From: FEN-299 sp963727765
GTDB lineage: Bacteria > Acidobacteriota > Vicinamibacteria > Vicinamibacterales > Fen-181
Assembly (NCBI GenBank): GCA_963727765.1
Contig: CAVSGZ010000013.1
Coordinates: forward strand, 248,001-312,000
DNA length: 64,000 nucleotides
Direction of reading: 5' to 3'
The notes beneath the pieces are model-generated. The model was not told where the DNA came from and did no database searches. It worked only from the letters and a program-made list of their open reading frames with translations. Of this stretch, positions 1 to 8,462 are shown in pieces; the first letter of the stretch is position 1, and the number at the start of each line of letters is the position of its first letter. A program made the translations under genes and the position numbers.

Positions 1-273
1 GATCCGTCGATCGGCGTCCGGTGGACCCGGCCGCAGGGCGGGTTGTTCCTGTGGGCGACCGTGCCCGAGTGGATGGACACGGCCGACCTGCTCAAGGACG
101 CCGTGAAGGAGAAGGTGGCGTTTGTGCCCGGGTCGCCGTTCTTCCCGGGTGGCGGCGGCCACAACACGATGCGGCTCAACTTCTCCAACGCGCGCGACGA
201 GCAGATCGAAGAGGGGATCGCGCGGCTCGGGCGGGCCGTGATGCGGCGCGTCGAGGCGCGCAAGGTACAGTGA
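1..273 (+). CDS. PLP-dependent aminotransferase, class I/II (C-terminal part, runs off the window)
   Basis: Only the last 90 codons are present; the reading frame is open from base 1. The visible residues (GGLFLW near the start, then VAFVPGSPFFPGGG and NTMRLNFS) are the C-terminal small-domain signature of fold-type I aminotransferases. They resemble the 2-aminoadipate/MocR-related group, where the Arg of the MRLNFS stretch binds the substrate carboxylate. The catalytic Lys lies upstream of the window, so substrate specificity cannot be judged. The next gene starts 4 bp after the stop, which suggests one transcript. The family call is firm and the exact reaction unknown. Confidence 0.85.
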   Translation, partial: DPSIGVRWTRPQGGLFLWATVPEWMDTADLLKDAVKEKVAFVPGSPFFPGGGGHNTMRLNFSNARDEQIEEGIARLGRAVMRRVEARKVQ

Positions 274-277
274 TCCC

Positions 278-1363
<1,086 letters not shown>

Positions 1364-1365
1364 GG

Positions 1366-2445
1366 GTGTCAACCTCGTCCTTCTACCCGCGTGTGTTCGC
1401 GACGGCCACGGCGGCCGTCCTTGGCTTCGCCGTCCTGCGGATTCTGGAGCCGTTCGTCGGCCCGCTGCTCTGGGCCGCGCTGCTGGCGTTCTTGCTGTTT
1501 CCGTTGAACCGGCGGCTGACCGCCGTCCTCCGCGGCCGGCGCGGCGCGGCCGCGGCCCTGTTGACTGTCGCCTCCGTGCTCATGGTGGCCGTGCCTGCCG
1601 TCCTGCTCGGCATGTTGTTCGGCTCGCAGGCCACGCATCTGGTCCACCGCCTCCAGGTGGAAGCGGCCCAGCGCCAGGCCCAGGACCCCGGCGCGTTCAC
1701 GAGGCTCGTGGACGCTCTGGCGCAGCGGATCGGATCGTGGGTGCCTGTTCCGGTCGACCATGTCCGCGACTCGATGCTGTCGGCGGGCCAGCAACTGGTG
1801 CAGTCGGTCCTGTCGGTGGGCGGCAACCTCTTCGTTTCGTTTCTGAGCCTCCTCATGGCGATCGGCGTGGCGCTGTTCCTGCTCTTCTTCTTCCTTCGCG
1901 ACGGCGACCAGATGGTGACGCGGGCGATGGTGCTCGTGCCGCTCGACGGCCGGCGGAAGGCGCAATTGCTGAACCATCTCTCCGACGTCACGCGCGCCAT
2001 CGTGCTGGGATCCCTGGTCACGTCACTCGTCCAGGGCACGCTGCTCGGTATTGGCTTCGCGCTGGCCGGCGTGCCGGCGCCGGTGGTGTTCGGTGTGCTG
2101 GCGGTCGGGGCGGCGCTGATCCCTGCCGCCGGCACGGCGATCATCTGGGTCCCCGCCGTGGTGTGGCTGGGCGTGTACGGTCACTGGGGGGCGGCGGTGT
2201 TCCTTGCAATCTGGGGAATCGCCGTCGTTTCGGTGGCCGACAACGTCGTCCGGCCCTGGTTCATCTCGAGCCGGGCGAAGATTACGACGCTGCCGGTGTT
2301 CATCGGACTGCTGGGCGGCATTGCCGCCTTCGGCCCGATCGGCGTCTTCCTGGGCCCGGTCGTCATCGCCCTCGCGCTCGCGCTCTTCGAGTTTGCCGAG
2401 GAGGCGCGGTCGGAACCTGCCGAGCCGACTCCGACTAACGCCTGA
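1366..2445 (+). CDS. AI-2E family transporter (TqsA/YdiK-like permease)
   Basis: Integral membrane protein of 359 residues with about eight hydrophobic segments. The first two lie near residues 8-60, and a cluster of helices fills the C-terminal half (GIGFALAGVPAPVVFGVLAVGA, then a pair ending in GPIGVFLGPVVIAL). This layout and the late GPIGVFLGP motif are typical of the AI-2E exporter family (PF01594), whose members move autoinducer-2, Na+/H+ or unidentified solutes. The GTG at 1366 was chosen because GGAGGG lies 5 nt upstream and overlaps the end of the DUF362 gene; the frame is open further upstream but inside that gene. Substrate is not predictable. Confidence 0.85.
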   Translation: MSTSSFYPRVFATATAAVLGFAVLRILEPFVGPLLWAALLAFLLFPLNRRLTAVLRGRRGAAAALLTVASVLMVAVPAVLLGMLFGSQATHLVHRLQVEAAQRQAQDPGAFTRLVDALAQRIGSWVPVPVDHVRDSMLSAGQQLVQSVLSVGGNLFVSFLSLLMAIGVALFLLFFFLRDGDQMVTRAMVLVPLDGRRKAQLLNHLSDVTRAIVLGSLVTSLVQGTLLGIGFALAGVPAPVVFGVLAVGAALIPAAGTAIIWVPAVVWLGVYGHWGAAVFLAIWGIAVVSVADNVVRPWFISSRAKITTLPVFIGLLGGIAAFGPIGVFLGPVVIALALALFEFAEEARSEPAEPTPTNA

Positions 2446-2462
2446 AGGCTGATGGCCGGCTT

Positions 2463-2497
2463 CCGGCCCCGAATCCCGAATCCTGACTCCCGAATCC
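2463..2497. repeat. Heptamer tandem array, CGAATCC family
   Basis: Five consecutive 7-bp units fill the gap before the dus gene. Three units are exactly CGAATCC (2470, 2477, 2491), with CCGGCCC and TGACTCC as variants. The array can be translated in frame with dus, which creates a false N-terminal extension. The reverse complement of the same family recurs at 34133-34174. Confidence 0.75.
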
Positions 2498-2502
2498 TGC
2501 CG

Positions 2503-3588
2503 ATGTCATTTCTCGAGATGCTCCCCGGCGCCGTGATCCTCGGTCCCATGGCGAAAGGCTGCAATCTCCCCTACCGGCGGCTCTGCGTGGAGCTTGGCGC
2601 GCGCGTGACGTGCAGCGAAATGGCGCTGGCCAGGCGGCTTCAACAGAACCGGCGACCGGAGTACGCCCTCATCCGCCGCGCGCCGGAGGAGCCCTGCTTC
2701 GGAGTGCAGCTGGCCGGCAACAAGCCTGAGGAGATGGCGTGGGCCGCGGCGCTGGTCGAGGAGCGCGGCGCGAGCTTCGTGGATGTCAACCTCGGGTGCC
2801 CGATCGACTACTTCACGAGCAAGGGCCTCGGAGCCGCCCTGGCGCGGCAGCCCAAGCGCGTGGCGAAGATCGTCGAGGCGATGCGGCTCGCGGTGAAGGT
2901 CATCCCAGTGACGGTGAAGTTCAGGCTCGGCTGGAACGACGACCAGCGGAACTACCTCGACGTGGCGCGGGCGGCGTTCGACGGCGGCGCGGGCGCGCTG
3001 TTCGTCCACGGGCGGACGCGCGACGCCCGGTATCGCTTCGCAGCCGACTGGGAAGCCGTCGGCGAGGTGGTCCGCGCCGTGAGCGTTCCCGTCGTCGGCA
3101 ACGGGGACCTGCTGTTCCCGCACGAGATCGAGGCGGCCCGGGCGCGGTCCGGCTGCGCGGCCGTGGCGGTGGCCCGCGGCGCGCTCATCAAGCCGTGGAT
3201 CTTCCGCGAGGCGACCGAAGGCTATCGCGACGTGAGCGGTGAGGAGCGGCTCACGATCTACCGGCGGTACGTCGCGCTGGCGCTCGAGCACTGGGGAGAC
3301 CACGACCGCGGCCGCGGGCAGGTAGCCGAGTTCACGCGCTGGCACTTCGGGTTCTGGTGCCGCTACGCGCCGCGACGGCCCGACGGCAGCTGGCCGGGGA
3401 TGCAGGAGCGCGAGGACACGAATTTCGCGAGAACGCCGCTCGAGCAGATCCTGGCGCGGCAGGACCAGACCGCGCACGTCTGGCTCACCGATCGGCTGCT
3501 GGCCGGAGATGACGTGGACCCGGCCGCCGCTCCACCGCCGTCCGTGGAGGACGCGCAGCCAGCGGGCGACGCCGAAGTGTCAGGATAG
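2503..3588 (+). CDS. dus: tRNA-dihydrouridine synthase, DUS3-like
   Basis: A 361-residue FMN-dependent TIM-barrel enzyme that reduces uridine to dihydrouridine in tRNA. Seen: GPMAKGCNLPYRRL at the N terminus, DVNLGCPID with the catalytic Cys near residue 100, VTVKFRLGW, FVHGRTRDARY with the His that contacts FMN, VVGNGDL, and VARGALIKPW. The ending, with ALEHWGDHDRG followed by a Trp/Phe-rich FWCRYAP helix, matches eukaryotic DUS3 better than bacterial DusA/B/C. ATG 2503 was chosen because the upstream in-frame ATG at 2452 would translate an intergenic heptamer repeat. Target position (U47 in eukaryotic DUS3) is inferred only. Confidence 0.85.
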   Translation: MSFLEMLPGAVILGPMAKGCNLPYRRLCVELGARVTCSEMALARRLQQNRRPEYALIRRAPEEPCFGVQLAGNKPEEMAWAAALVEERGASFVDVNLGCPIDYFTSKGLGAALARQPKRVAKIVEAMRLAVKVIPVTVKFRLGWNDDQRNYLDVARAAFDGGAGALFVHGRTRDARYRFAADWEAVGEVVRAVSVPVVGNGDLLFPHEIEAARARSGCAAVAVARGALIKPWIFREATEGYRDVSGEERLTIYRRYVALALEHWGDHDRGRGQVAEFTRWHFGFWCRYAPRRPDGSWPGMQEREDTNFARTPLEQILARQDQTAHVWLTDRLLAGDDVDPAAAPPPSVEDAQPAGDAEVSG

Positions 3589-3592
3589 AGAA

Positions 3593-3613
3593 GGCTCAAG
3601 GCTCAGGGCGATC
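3593..3613. repeat. Heptamer tandem array, GGCTCAR family (3 units)
   Basis: GGCTCAA, GGCTCAG and a degenerate GGCGATC follow the dus stop. Better-preserved copies lie at 32988-33008 and, reversed, near 43511. It is short, so on its own it would not be convincing. Confidence 0.5.
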
Positions 3614-3669
3614 GTTGGGCCGACCAACGCGATACGAACCAGAGAGAACGACGACTTGCGGCCTCGGGC

Positions 3670-3689
3670 ATTACCGTGGTAATGTATAC
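3670..3689 (+). promoter_or_regulatory. Palindromic operator/promoter candidate of the AbrB-PIN pair
   Basis: A perfect 14-bp palindrome, ATTACC-GT-GGTAAT (3670-3683), is followed at once by the palindrome GTATAC (3684-3689), ending 3 bp before the antitoxin ATG. TAATGT or TATACG can serve as the -10 box, with TTGCGG about 18 bp upstream. AbrB-type antitoxins usually autorepress through such sites; binding here is inferred. Confidence 0.55.
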
Positions 3690-3692
3690 GCC

Positions 3693-3956
3693 ATGCCAAT
3701 CGCACGATCGCGGGTCACAGCACAGGGCCAAGTATCGGTCCCCGTCCAAGTTCGGCGAAGACTTGGTGTGGGGCCGGGTTCGCTCCTGGAATGGGACGAG
3801 GACGGGAACGCGGTGGTGGTCCGACGGGCTGGGCAGTACAGTTCCGTCGAGATTCACCGAGCGCTGTTCGGACACGAGCACCCCGCAACACGGAGCCTGA
3901 GCGAACTGAAGGCCGGAATCCGGCGCCATGTTCGGAGACGCCATGCGCGCGGTTGA
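3693..3956 (+). CDS. vapB: AbrB/MazE-type antitoxin of a VapBC-like module
   Basis: An 87-residue protein whose first 45 residues form a SpoVT/AbrB swapped-hairpin domain (SRVTAQGQVSVPVQVRRRLG, then GSLLEWDEDGNAVVVRR). The C-terminal tail (LSELKAGIRRHVRRR) would wrap the toxin. It should neutralise the PIN ribonuclease and repress its own promoter at the adjacent palindrome. ATG 3693 was preferred over an upstream in-frame ATG at 3615 because the AbrB domain begins here and the longer start would swallow the operator. The toxin start overlaps the antitoxin end by 14 bp, as is usual for such pairs. Confidence 0.85.
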   Translation: MPIARSRVTAQGQVSVPVQVRRRLGVGPGSLLEWDEDGNAVVVRRAGQYSSVEIHRALFGHEHPATRSLSELKAGIRRHVRRRHARG

Positions 3957-4323
3957 CACGAATGTCCTCGTGCGCCTGCTCACCAGAGACGACGCGAAGC
4001 AGGCCGCTGCCGCCGACGCGTTCGTCCAGCATGGCGCGTGGGTGTCGGTCTTGGCCCTGGCCGAAGCCATGTGGGTGCTAGCGGCGGTCTACGACCGTGA
4101 CGCGGGTCAGGTTGCCGTTGCGGTTGAAATGCTGCTCAACCACCAGCAGCTCGCGCTTCAGGAGCCCGAAGCGGTAGCGGCGGCCCTCGACGCGTTTCGA
4201 CGGCGGCCGACACTCGGGTTTTCGGACTGCCTGCTGGTTGAACTTGCGCGAAAGGCCGGACACCTGCCCCTGGGCACGTTCGATCGCGATCTCTCCAGGT
4301 TGGACGGGACCGCAAGACTGTAG
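3943..4323 (+). CDS. vapC: PIN-domain ribonuclease toxin (VapC family)
   Basis: A 126-residue PIN-domain protein. The acidic Mg2+-binding residues can be seen: Asp in VDTNVLVRLL near residue 5, Glu in LALAEAMWVL, Asp in GFSDCLLVELARKAG and Asp in GTFDRDLSRL. VapC toxins cleave tRNA or rRNA when the antitoxin is lost; the target here is unknown. ATG 3943 is preceded by CGGAG at 3933-3937 and overlaps the antitoxin stop. An alternative ATG at 3928 would add five residues. The protein looks intact, with all four acidic positions kept. Confidence 0.87.
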   Translation: MRAVDTNVLVRLLTRDDAKQAAAADAFVQHGAWVSVLALAEAMWVLAAVYDRDAGQVAVAVEMLLNHQQLALQEPEAVAAALDAFRRRPTLGFSDCLLVELARKAGHLPLGTFDRDLSRLDGTARL

Positions 4324-4350
4324 ACCATGGAGACTCGGCAAGGTCGATAA

Positions 4351-4602
4351 CTACCCTCTGGGCTCGTACAGCATCGCCACCGCCCCTGAGCCAAGGTCCA
4401 GCCGGTACACGAGCTTCAAGTCGATACGCTTCGATAGCCCCGCGAACAACGTTGGCCCATGGCCCGCCAGCCTGGGATGCACCACGAACTCGTACTCATC
4501 GATCAATCCCAGCTCCGCCAACGCCAGCGGGAGCTTCACGCGTCCCACGAGCAGTCCCTTGCCCGGCTCCCGCTTGAGTTGCTGAACGGCTGGCGTCACG
4601 AC
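4351..4602 (-). pseudogene. RibD/DHFR-like reductase, C-terminal remnant
   Basis: About 83 codons matching the C-terminal third of RibD-C/dihydrofolate-reductase-like proteins: GKGLLVGRVKLPLALAELGL, then EFVVHPRLAGHGPTLF, ending normally at a stop. The N-terminal two thirds, with the NADPH-binding part, are absent. Homology stops near 4602, exactly where a block shared with a second locus at 9237 begins. The simplest reading is that arrival of the Uma2 block truncated this gene. No start codon or ribosome site serves the remnant, so it should be non-functional. Confidence 0.7.
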
Positions 4603-5257
4603 AGCCGCCCGGCCCTGGGAGATTCCGGCGAGTTCCCGCGCGCTCCGAGCGGCACGAAGGCTGCACTGACGACGATGTACAATGCGAACGGTGGCCCGTG
4701 TTCCGCCGTTCGATCGCCGGGCGACGTACGAGGATCTCGTGGAGCTTCCCGACAACCTCGTCGCCGAGATCGTGGGCGGCGAATTGCCCTTGTCGCCGCG
4801 CCCGGCGCCGCGCCATGCGGTGGCCAAGGTCGCAATCGGCGCGCTCATCGCGACGCCGTTCCATTTCGGTCGCGGGGGGCCGGGCGGCTGGTGGATTCTC
4901 CCCGAACCCGAGATCCACCTCGCGGCCGACGTCGTCGTCCCCGATTTCGGCGGCTGGCGCAGGACACGCATGCCGTCGCCGCCAGAGACGGCCTATTTCG
5001 AGTTGGCCCCGGACTGGATCTGCGAGATCCTGTCGCCTTCCACCGCGTCGTTCGACCGCATCCGGAAGCTCGCCGTGTACGCCCGTGAGGGAGTGTGCCA
5101 CGCCTGGCTCGTCGATCCGCTGGCGCGGACGCTCGAAGTCCTCCGTCCCGAGGCCGGTCACTGGGTCATCGTGTCGTCACACGAAGGGGACGAGACGGTC
5201 AGGGCCGAGCCGTTCGCCGAAGTCGAACTCGAGCTCTCGGACCTCTGGGTGGACTGA
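4602..5257. repeat. Duplicated Uma2 block, copy 1
   Basis: This 656-bp block (about 80 bp of leader plus the whole Uma2 gene) recurs at 9237-9893 in the same orientation. Leader similarity begins at AGCCGCCC and includes GAGTTCCCGCGCG and TGACGACGATGTACAATGCG. Similarity stops at the stop codon. No terminal inverted repeats or target-site duplications were found. Confidence 0.75.
4682..5257 (+). CDS. Uma2 family PD-(D/E)XK nuclease-like protein, copy 1
   Basis: A 191-residue protein of the Uma2/DUF820 family, a restriction-endonuclease-like fold that is often highly multicopy and functionally uncharacterised. Visible motifs: LPDNLVAEIVGGEL near residue 25, LPEPEIHLAADVVVPDF with the acidic active-site residues near 75-90, the family block ILSPSTASFDRIRKLAVYAREGV, and WLVDP. 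By hand it differs from copy 2 at 22 of 191 positions, with no gaps. ATG 4682 is conserved in both copies; TACAAT right before it could be a -10 box for a leaderless start at the nearby GTG. It directly abuts a gene remnant. Confidence 0.85.
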   Translation: MRTVARVPPFDRRATYEDLVELPDNLVAEIVGGELPLSPRPAPRHAVAKVAIGALIATPFHFGRGGPGGWWILPEPEIHLAADVVVPDFGGWRRTRMPSPPETAYFELAPDWICEILSPSTASFDRIRKLAVYAREGVCHAWLVDPLARTLEVLRPEAGHWVIVSSHEGDETVRAEPFAEVELELSDLWVD

Positions 5258-5390
5258 GGGAGCGTACGAGTTCGTGAGGTACGGCTCCCGGGCGCAATGA
5301 CACGATGCTTCGCGCCCAGGACAGCCGCGAGGGCCGGCGTCTACAATGGAGCCGGTTCCGAGGAGAGCCGCTCGCGGCGGAGGAGAGCCC

Positions 5391-5597
5391 ATGATTTACA
5401 TCTTCGGCAAGGACACGTGACCGTACACCCTGGCCGCCCGTGAGGACTACGGAAGGCGGCGCGTGGAGTTCGAGTACGTCAACGTCAAGAAGGACCGGGC
5501 GTCGCTGGACCGCATGCTGGCGATCACGAAGGGCCGCCGCGACGTGCCCGTGATCGTCGACGGCAGCCAGGTCACGATAGGCTTCGGAGGCACGTGA
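5391..5597 (+). CDS. UXX-star glutaredoxin-like selenoprotein (UGA at codon 10 read as selenocysteine)
   Basis: A conventional caller stops at the UGA at 5418-5420, but the frame continues as a coherent 68-residue thioredoxin-fold protein. It reads MIYIFGKDT-U-PYTLAARED, then VEFEYVNVKKD, RRDVPVIVDG and GQVTIGFGG-like glutaredoxin endings. Known families of small glutaredoxin-like proteins have Sec or Cys at exactly this place (UxxT/CxxC-like redox site). ATG 5391 has AGGAGA 5-10 bp upstream, and a SECIS-like hairpin begins 12 nt after the UGA. HMG-CoA lyase follows 72 bp downstream. No selenocysteine-insertion genes are in this window, so decoding is inferred. Confidence 0.87.
5433..5460 (+). 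promoter_or_regulatory. Bacterial SECIS-like hairpin
   Basis: GCCGCC (5433-5438) pairs with GGCGGC (5455-5460), and an upper stem CGT/ACG closes a 7-nt loop GAGGACT with a 3-nt bulge GAA on the 3' side. It starts 12 nt after the UGA, inside the coding region, where bacterial SelB-binding elements sit. The GG in the apical loop is also typical. Confidence 0.75.
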
Positions 5598-5669
5598 GGG
5601 GTCTAGCCGGGCTGCCGTGCGCAGCCCACAGAGGCCGGAGACCACGAGCGGGAGCCGCGGAGGTCCGTA

Positions 5670-6668
5670 ATGAGCCTGCCCGAATCGGTCATCGCGTGCG
5701 AATGCTGGGCGCGCGACGGCCTGCAGTCGATGCCGGTGCTCGTGCCCACCGACGACAAGGTCGAGATGCTCAACCGCGTCGTCGGGGCCGGCTTCAGGAA
5801 GCTCGAGGTCACCTCCTTCTCCCACCCCAAGCTGCTGCCGCAATTTGCCGACGCGGTCGACGTGCTGAAGCGCATCGAGCGGCGGCCGGGCGTCTCCTAC
5901 GTCATCCTGATGCCGAACACGAAGGGGTTCGACCGGTTCGAGATCTGCCAGAAGGAGGGGTACGGCGGGGACGAGATCATCCTCATGATCTCGTCGAGCG
6001 AGGCGCACAACCAGATCAACTTCCGGATGACGCACGCCGAGGCCATGGCCGAGCACGCGGCCATCATGCGGCGAGCCCACGCGCTGGGCGTCCGGGTCAT
6101 CGGGTGCGCAGGCACGGTCTACGGCTGCCCGGTGAAGGGCGACATCCTGACGTCGGACGTCGCGAAGGTCGTCCGCTTCTACCTCGAGGAAGGCGCCCAG
6201 ACGATCATGCTCGGTGACACGACCGGCGTCGCCAACCCGAAGCTAGTGCGCGAGCGGGTGGGCGAGCTGATGGCGATCTTCCCGGGCGTCGAGTTCATCG
6301 CGCACTTCCACGACACGCGCGGAACCGGGGTCGCCAACTCCCTGGCGATGCTGGAGCTCGGCGTCCGCTACGTCGATTGCTCGATCGGCGCCATCGGCGG
6401 CCAGCCGGCGACCGGGCTCGCCAAGTACTCCGCGGGCTTCACCGGGAACACGTGCAGCGAGGACCTCGTGGCGGTGCTCGAGGAGATGGGGGTCCGAACG
6501 GGGATCGACATCGAGCAACTCATCGACGCCGGCCGCCGCGCCGAGGAGATCCTCGGCCAGCGGCTCCGGTCGAACGTGATCAGGAGCGGCCCGGTCATCC
6601 ACGGTGAATCATCGCCGCAGAAGGAGCCGGGGGTGGCGATTGCAGCCACCGAGACGTCCGCTCGTTGA
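5670..6668 (+). CDS. mvaB: Hydroxymethylglutaryl-CoA lyase
   Basis: A 332-residue pyruvate carboxyltransferase-like TIM-barrel enzyme that splits HMG-CoA to acetoacetate and acetyl-CoA, in leucine and ketone-body metabolism. Seen: ARDGLQ near residue 15 (catalytic Arg-Asp), VEVTSFSHPK-type motif, MISSSEAHNQIN, LGDTTGVANP, FHDTRGTGVAN with the metal-binding His pair, and GGQPATG with NTCSEDL carrying the family's active-site Cys. GGAGG lies 8 nt before ATG 5670. It follows the selenoprotein closely and is probably co-transcribed. Related lyases acting on other 3-hydroxy-3-methyl-acyl-CoAs cannot be excluded. Confidence 0.87.
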   Translation: MSLPESVIACECWARDGLQSMPVLVPTDDKVEMLNRVVGAGFRKLEVTSFSHPKLLPQFADAVDVLKRIERRPGVSYVILMPNTKGFDRFEICQKEGYGGDEIILMISSSEAHNQINFRMTHAEAMAEHAAIMRRAHALGVRVIGCAGTVYGCPVKGDILTSDVAKVVRFYLEEGAQTIMLGDTTGVANPKLVRERVGELMAIFPGVEFIAHFHDTRGTGVANSLAMLELGVRYVDCSIGAIGGQPATGLAKYSAGFTGNTCSEDLVAVLEEMGVRTGIDIEQLIDAGRRAEEILGQRLRSNVIRSGPVIHGESSPQKEPGVAIAATETSAR

Positions 6669-6696
6669 ACGGGTGGCCGGCCCTGCCGCACAACCC

Positions 6697-7308
6697 CTAC
6701 GACGGCATCAGGGCCAGGATTTCCGTCGCCGCCTCGGCCAGCGACCGCCCGAAGGCGATGACGCCGTCCTGGTGTCCGCCCATCACCACCACGCCATGGT
6801 CGGCGATGGGCGTCCGCTTCTGCAGGCGGATCATCTCGTACGCCATCTCAGGCGTGCCGTAAGCGACGTCGGCCCGCGTCGTCGGCAGCCGGTCCCGCCA
6901 GGCCGACCAGATGGCCCGGGAGTGGACGTGCACGACCGCGCGGATCGACGCCCGCGACTGGTAGAGCGCGGCGTGGGTCAGCGCTTCCGACGAGGGAGGG
7001 GTCTCGCCGGTCGATCGCAGCGAGTTTCTGTCGAGGTCGATCACGGTGACGCGCGCGAAGTGGCGCTGGTCGATGTCGGCCAGCCCGCTGGACTGGCTGC
7101 CGGTGATCAGGAACCCGGGGGACGAATAGAGGCGGATGCTGATGTTGCCGTAGCCGAGGCCCTCCGAGTCGGCGCCAATCAGCTCGAGTTCGCGGAGGCG
7201 CCGGCGCCACAACAGCAGTTCCGGCAGCTCCGGCGGCAGCGTGATTCTGGCCGTGACGTGCCGGACGGTGTACTTGACGACACCTTCCTTCTCGTGTGGC
7301 TGCTGCAT
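6697..7308 (-). CDS. Class II aldolase/adducin family protein
   Basis: A 203-residue single-domain protein of the fuculose-phosphate aldolase/adducin fold, which uses a divalent metal to cleave or epimerise sugar phosphates. Metal-site features can be seen: GNISIRL near residue 55, SSEALTHAALYQ with the acidic residue near 110, VVHVHSRAIW with the paired His near 125, and the later GGHQDGVIAFG His. The substrate pocket residues do not point to one sugar. It converges with the HMG-CoA lyase gene, with 28 bp between stops. MtnB-like dehydratase activity is an alternative. Confidence 0.83.
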   Translation of the reverse strand: MQQPHEKEGVVKYTVRHVTARITLPPELPELLLWRRRLRELELIGADSEGLGYGNISIRLYSSPGFLITGSQSSGLADIDQRHFARVTVIDLDRNSLRSTGETPPSSEALTHAALYQSRASIRAVVHVHSRAIWSAWRDRLPTTRADVAYGTPEMAYEMIRLQKRTPIADHGVVVMGGHQDGVIAFGRSLAEAATEILALMPS

Positions 7309-7327
7309 CTGCCGCTAGTGTACCCTC

Positions 7328-8401
7328 TCATGGCCCTTGACGGGCAAGGCGATCGGTGAGGCTCGCCTCTGTCATCCGCTCGATCGCGGCGAGCGCCTTC
7401 TCGAGACCCTGCTTCGATCCGGACCGGGCCTTCGATTTCACGATGCCGCCGAACAGTCCAGTCAGTCCGTCGGACCTGGCCATGTTCACGATCACGATCG
7501 TCGAGCCTGTTGCCTCCGGCCCCTCGTCGGCCACCACGGCGCGCAGTTCGAGCGCCGTATGGAAGTAGTGGCTGGCGTAAAGCTGCTTGACGGCAACCAC
7601 GTACTGAAGGCCAGCTGCGGCTTCCGTCCGGTAGACGACGACGTGGTTGAGGCGAATGACCGGCTTGAGCCCGAACTCGGCCAGGGACCAGTAGAAGAAG
7701 TCGCGGGCGCCAGGCGGCGCCGTTGTGGCCGGGTAGCCGAGCAGATAGTGATCGAGCGGGCGCAGCAGGTCGGGCCAGAGGCCGGCGCGGGCGATCATGT
7801 CGGCGAACTCGGCGGCGATGAACTGCGGCCGCTCGGAATCGCGATAGACGGCCAGCTCCGCGTTGCCGCCGCGCCGATAGGCATCGACGTAGTCCAGCGA
7901 CATGCGCCGCGCGAGTTCGTTGACCCTGCCGGTCACGCCGGGGGCGGTCCAGTCGAAGCGCGCCAGCGAGTCGAAGGCGCCCTTGCCCAGCTTGACCTCG
8001 CAGGCGCCGGGGCGGCACTTGCGGAGCGCGGTGATGTCCTCGATGGGCAGTTCGAGATCCTTGAAGTCGTCCAGGCGCGGCGGGTCGCTGAGCCGCCGGG
8101 TCCGAATGAAGCCGTCACCCGACTCGAGCCGCTCGACGTCCTGCAGCACGTCCGCGACGCGCGCGGCCGGGACGTTCACGTGCACGGCGCCGCCGACCTG
8201 GATCTCGCGCTCCACGGGTGTCGGCAGCGCGAGGGCCACCGGGCGCCCCTGTCTGACGGCGGCCATCTGCGCGGCGGTCATCCCCAGTCGGCCTCGAAGG
8301 AACTGCTCGAGGCGCGCCTCGGGCTGGGCGGCTCGCGGAGAGGCGAGGACCGACGCGGCCAGGCACCAGACAACGAACGCCAAGAGACGGCACGGACTCA
8401 T
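7328..8401 (-). CDS. Exported protein of unknown function
   Basis: 357 residues starting with a clear signal peptide (positively charged start, then LLAFVVWCLAASVLA, cleavage near residue 22). The mature part has no transmembrane helices and no catalytic motif I recognise. A Cys pair (CRPGACEVKLG) sits near residue 130, and the middle is mixed alpha/beta (FFYWSLAEFGLKPVIRLNH). Start ATG 8401 has GGGGTG 8 nt upstream; a GTG three codons earlier is the alternative. It lies 19 bp upstream of the aldolase-family gene on the same strand and may be co-transcribed. A periplasmic location is likely. Confidence 0.75.
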   Translation of the reverse strand: MSPCRLLAFVVWCLAASVLASPRAAQPEARLEQFLRGRLGMTAAQMAAVRQGRPVALALPTPVEREIQVGGAVHVNVPAARVADVLQDVERLESGDGFIRTRRLSDPPRLDDFKDLELPIEDITALRKCRPGACEVKLGKGAFDSLARFDWTAPGVTGRVNELARRMSLDYVDAYRRGGNAELAVYRDSERPQFIAAEFADMIARAGLWPDLLRPLDHYLLGYPATTAPPGARDFFYWSLAEFGLKPVIRLNHVVVYRTEAAAGLQYVVAVKQLYASHYFHTALELRAVVADEGPEATGSTIVIVNMARSDGLTGLFGGIVKSKARSGSKQGLEKALAAIERMTEASLTDRLARQGP

Positions 8402-8462
8402 TCGGAGCACCCCAGGCCGTTACTCTACCACCCGGCGCGCGGCCGGCTGCAGGCCACGTCGC

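Noticed and set aside
2452..2502. Upstream in-frame ATG for the DUS3-like gene
   Set aside because: The extension would translate a heptamer repeat that recurs in other intergenic gaps; homology begins after ATG 2503.
4351..5257. An insertion sequence carrying Uma2
   Set aside because: No transposase, terminal inverted repeats or target-site duplication were found around either block.
5258..5390. GGGAGC...GCTCCC hairpin before the selenoprotein gene as a terminator or riboswitch
   Set aside because: No U-run and no recognisable aptamer core; left as a possible weak hairpin only.
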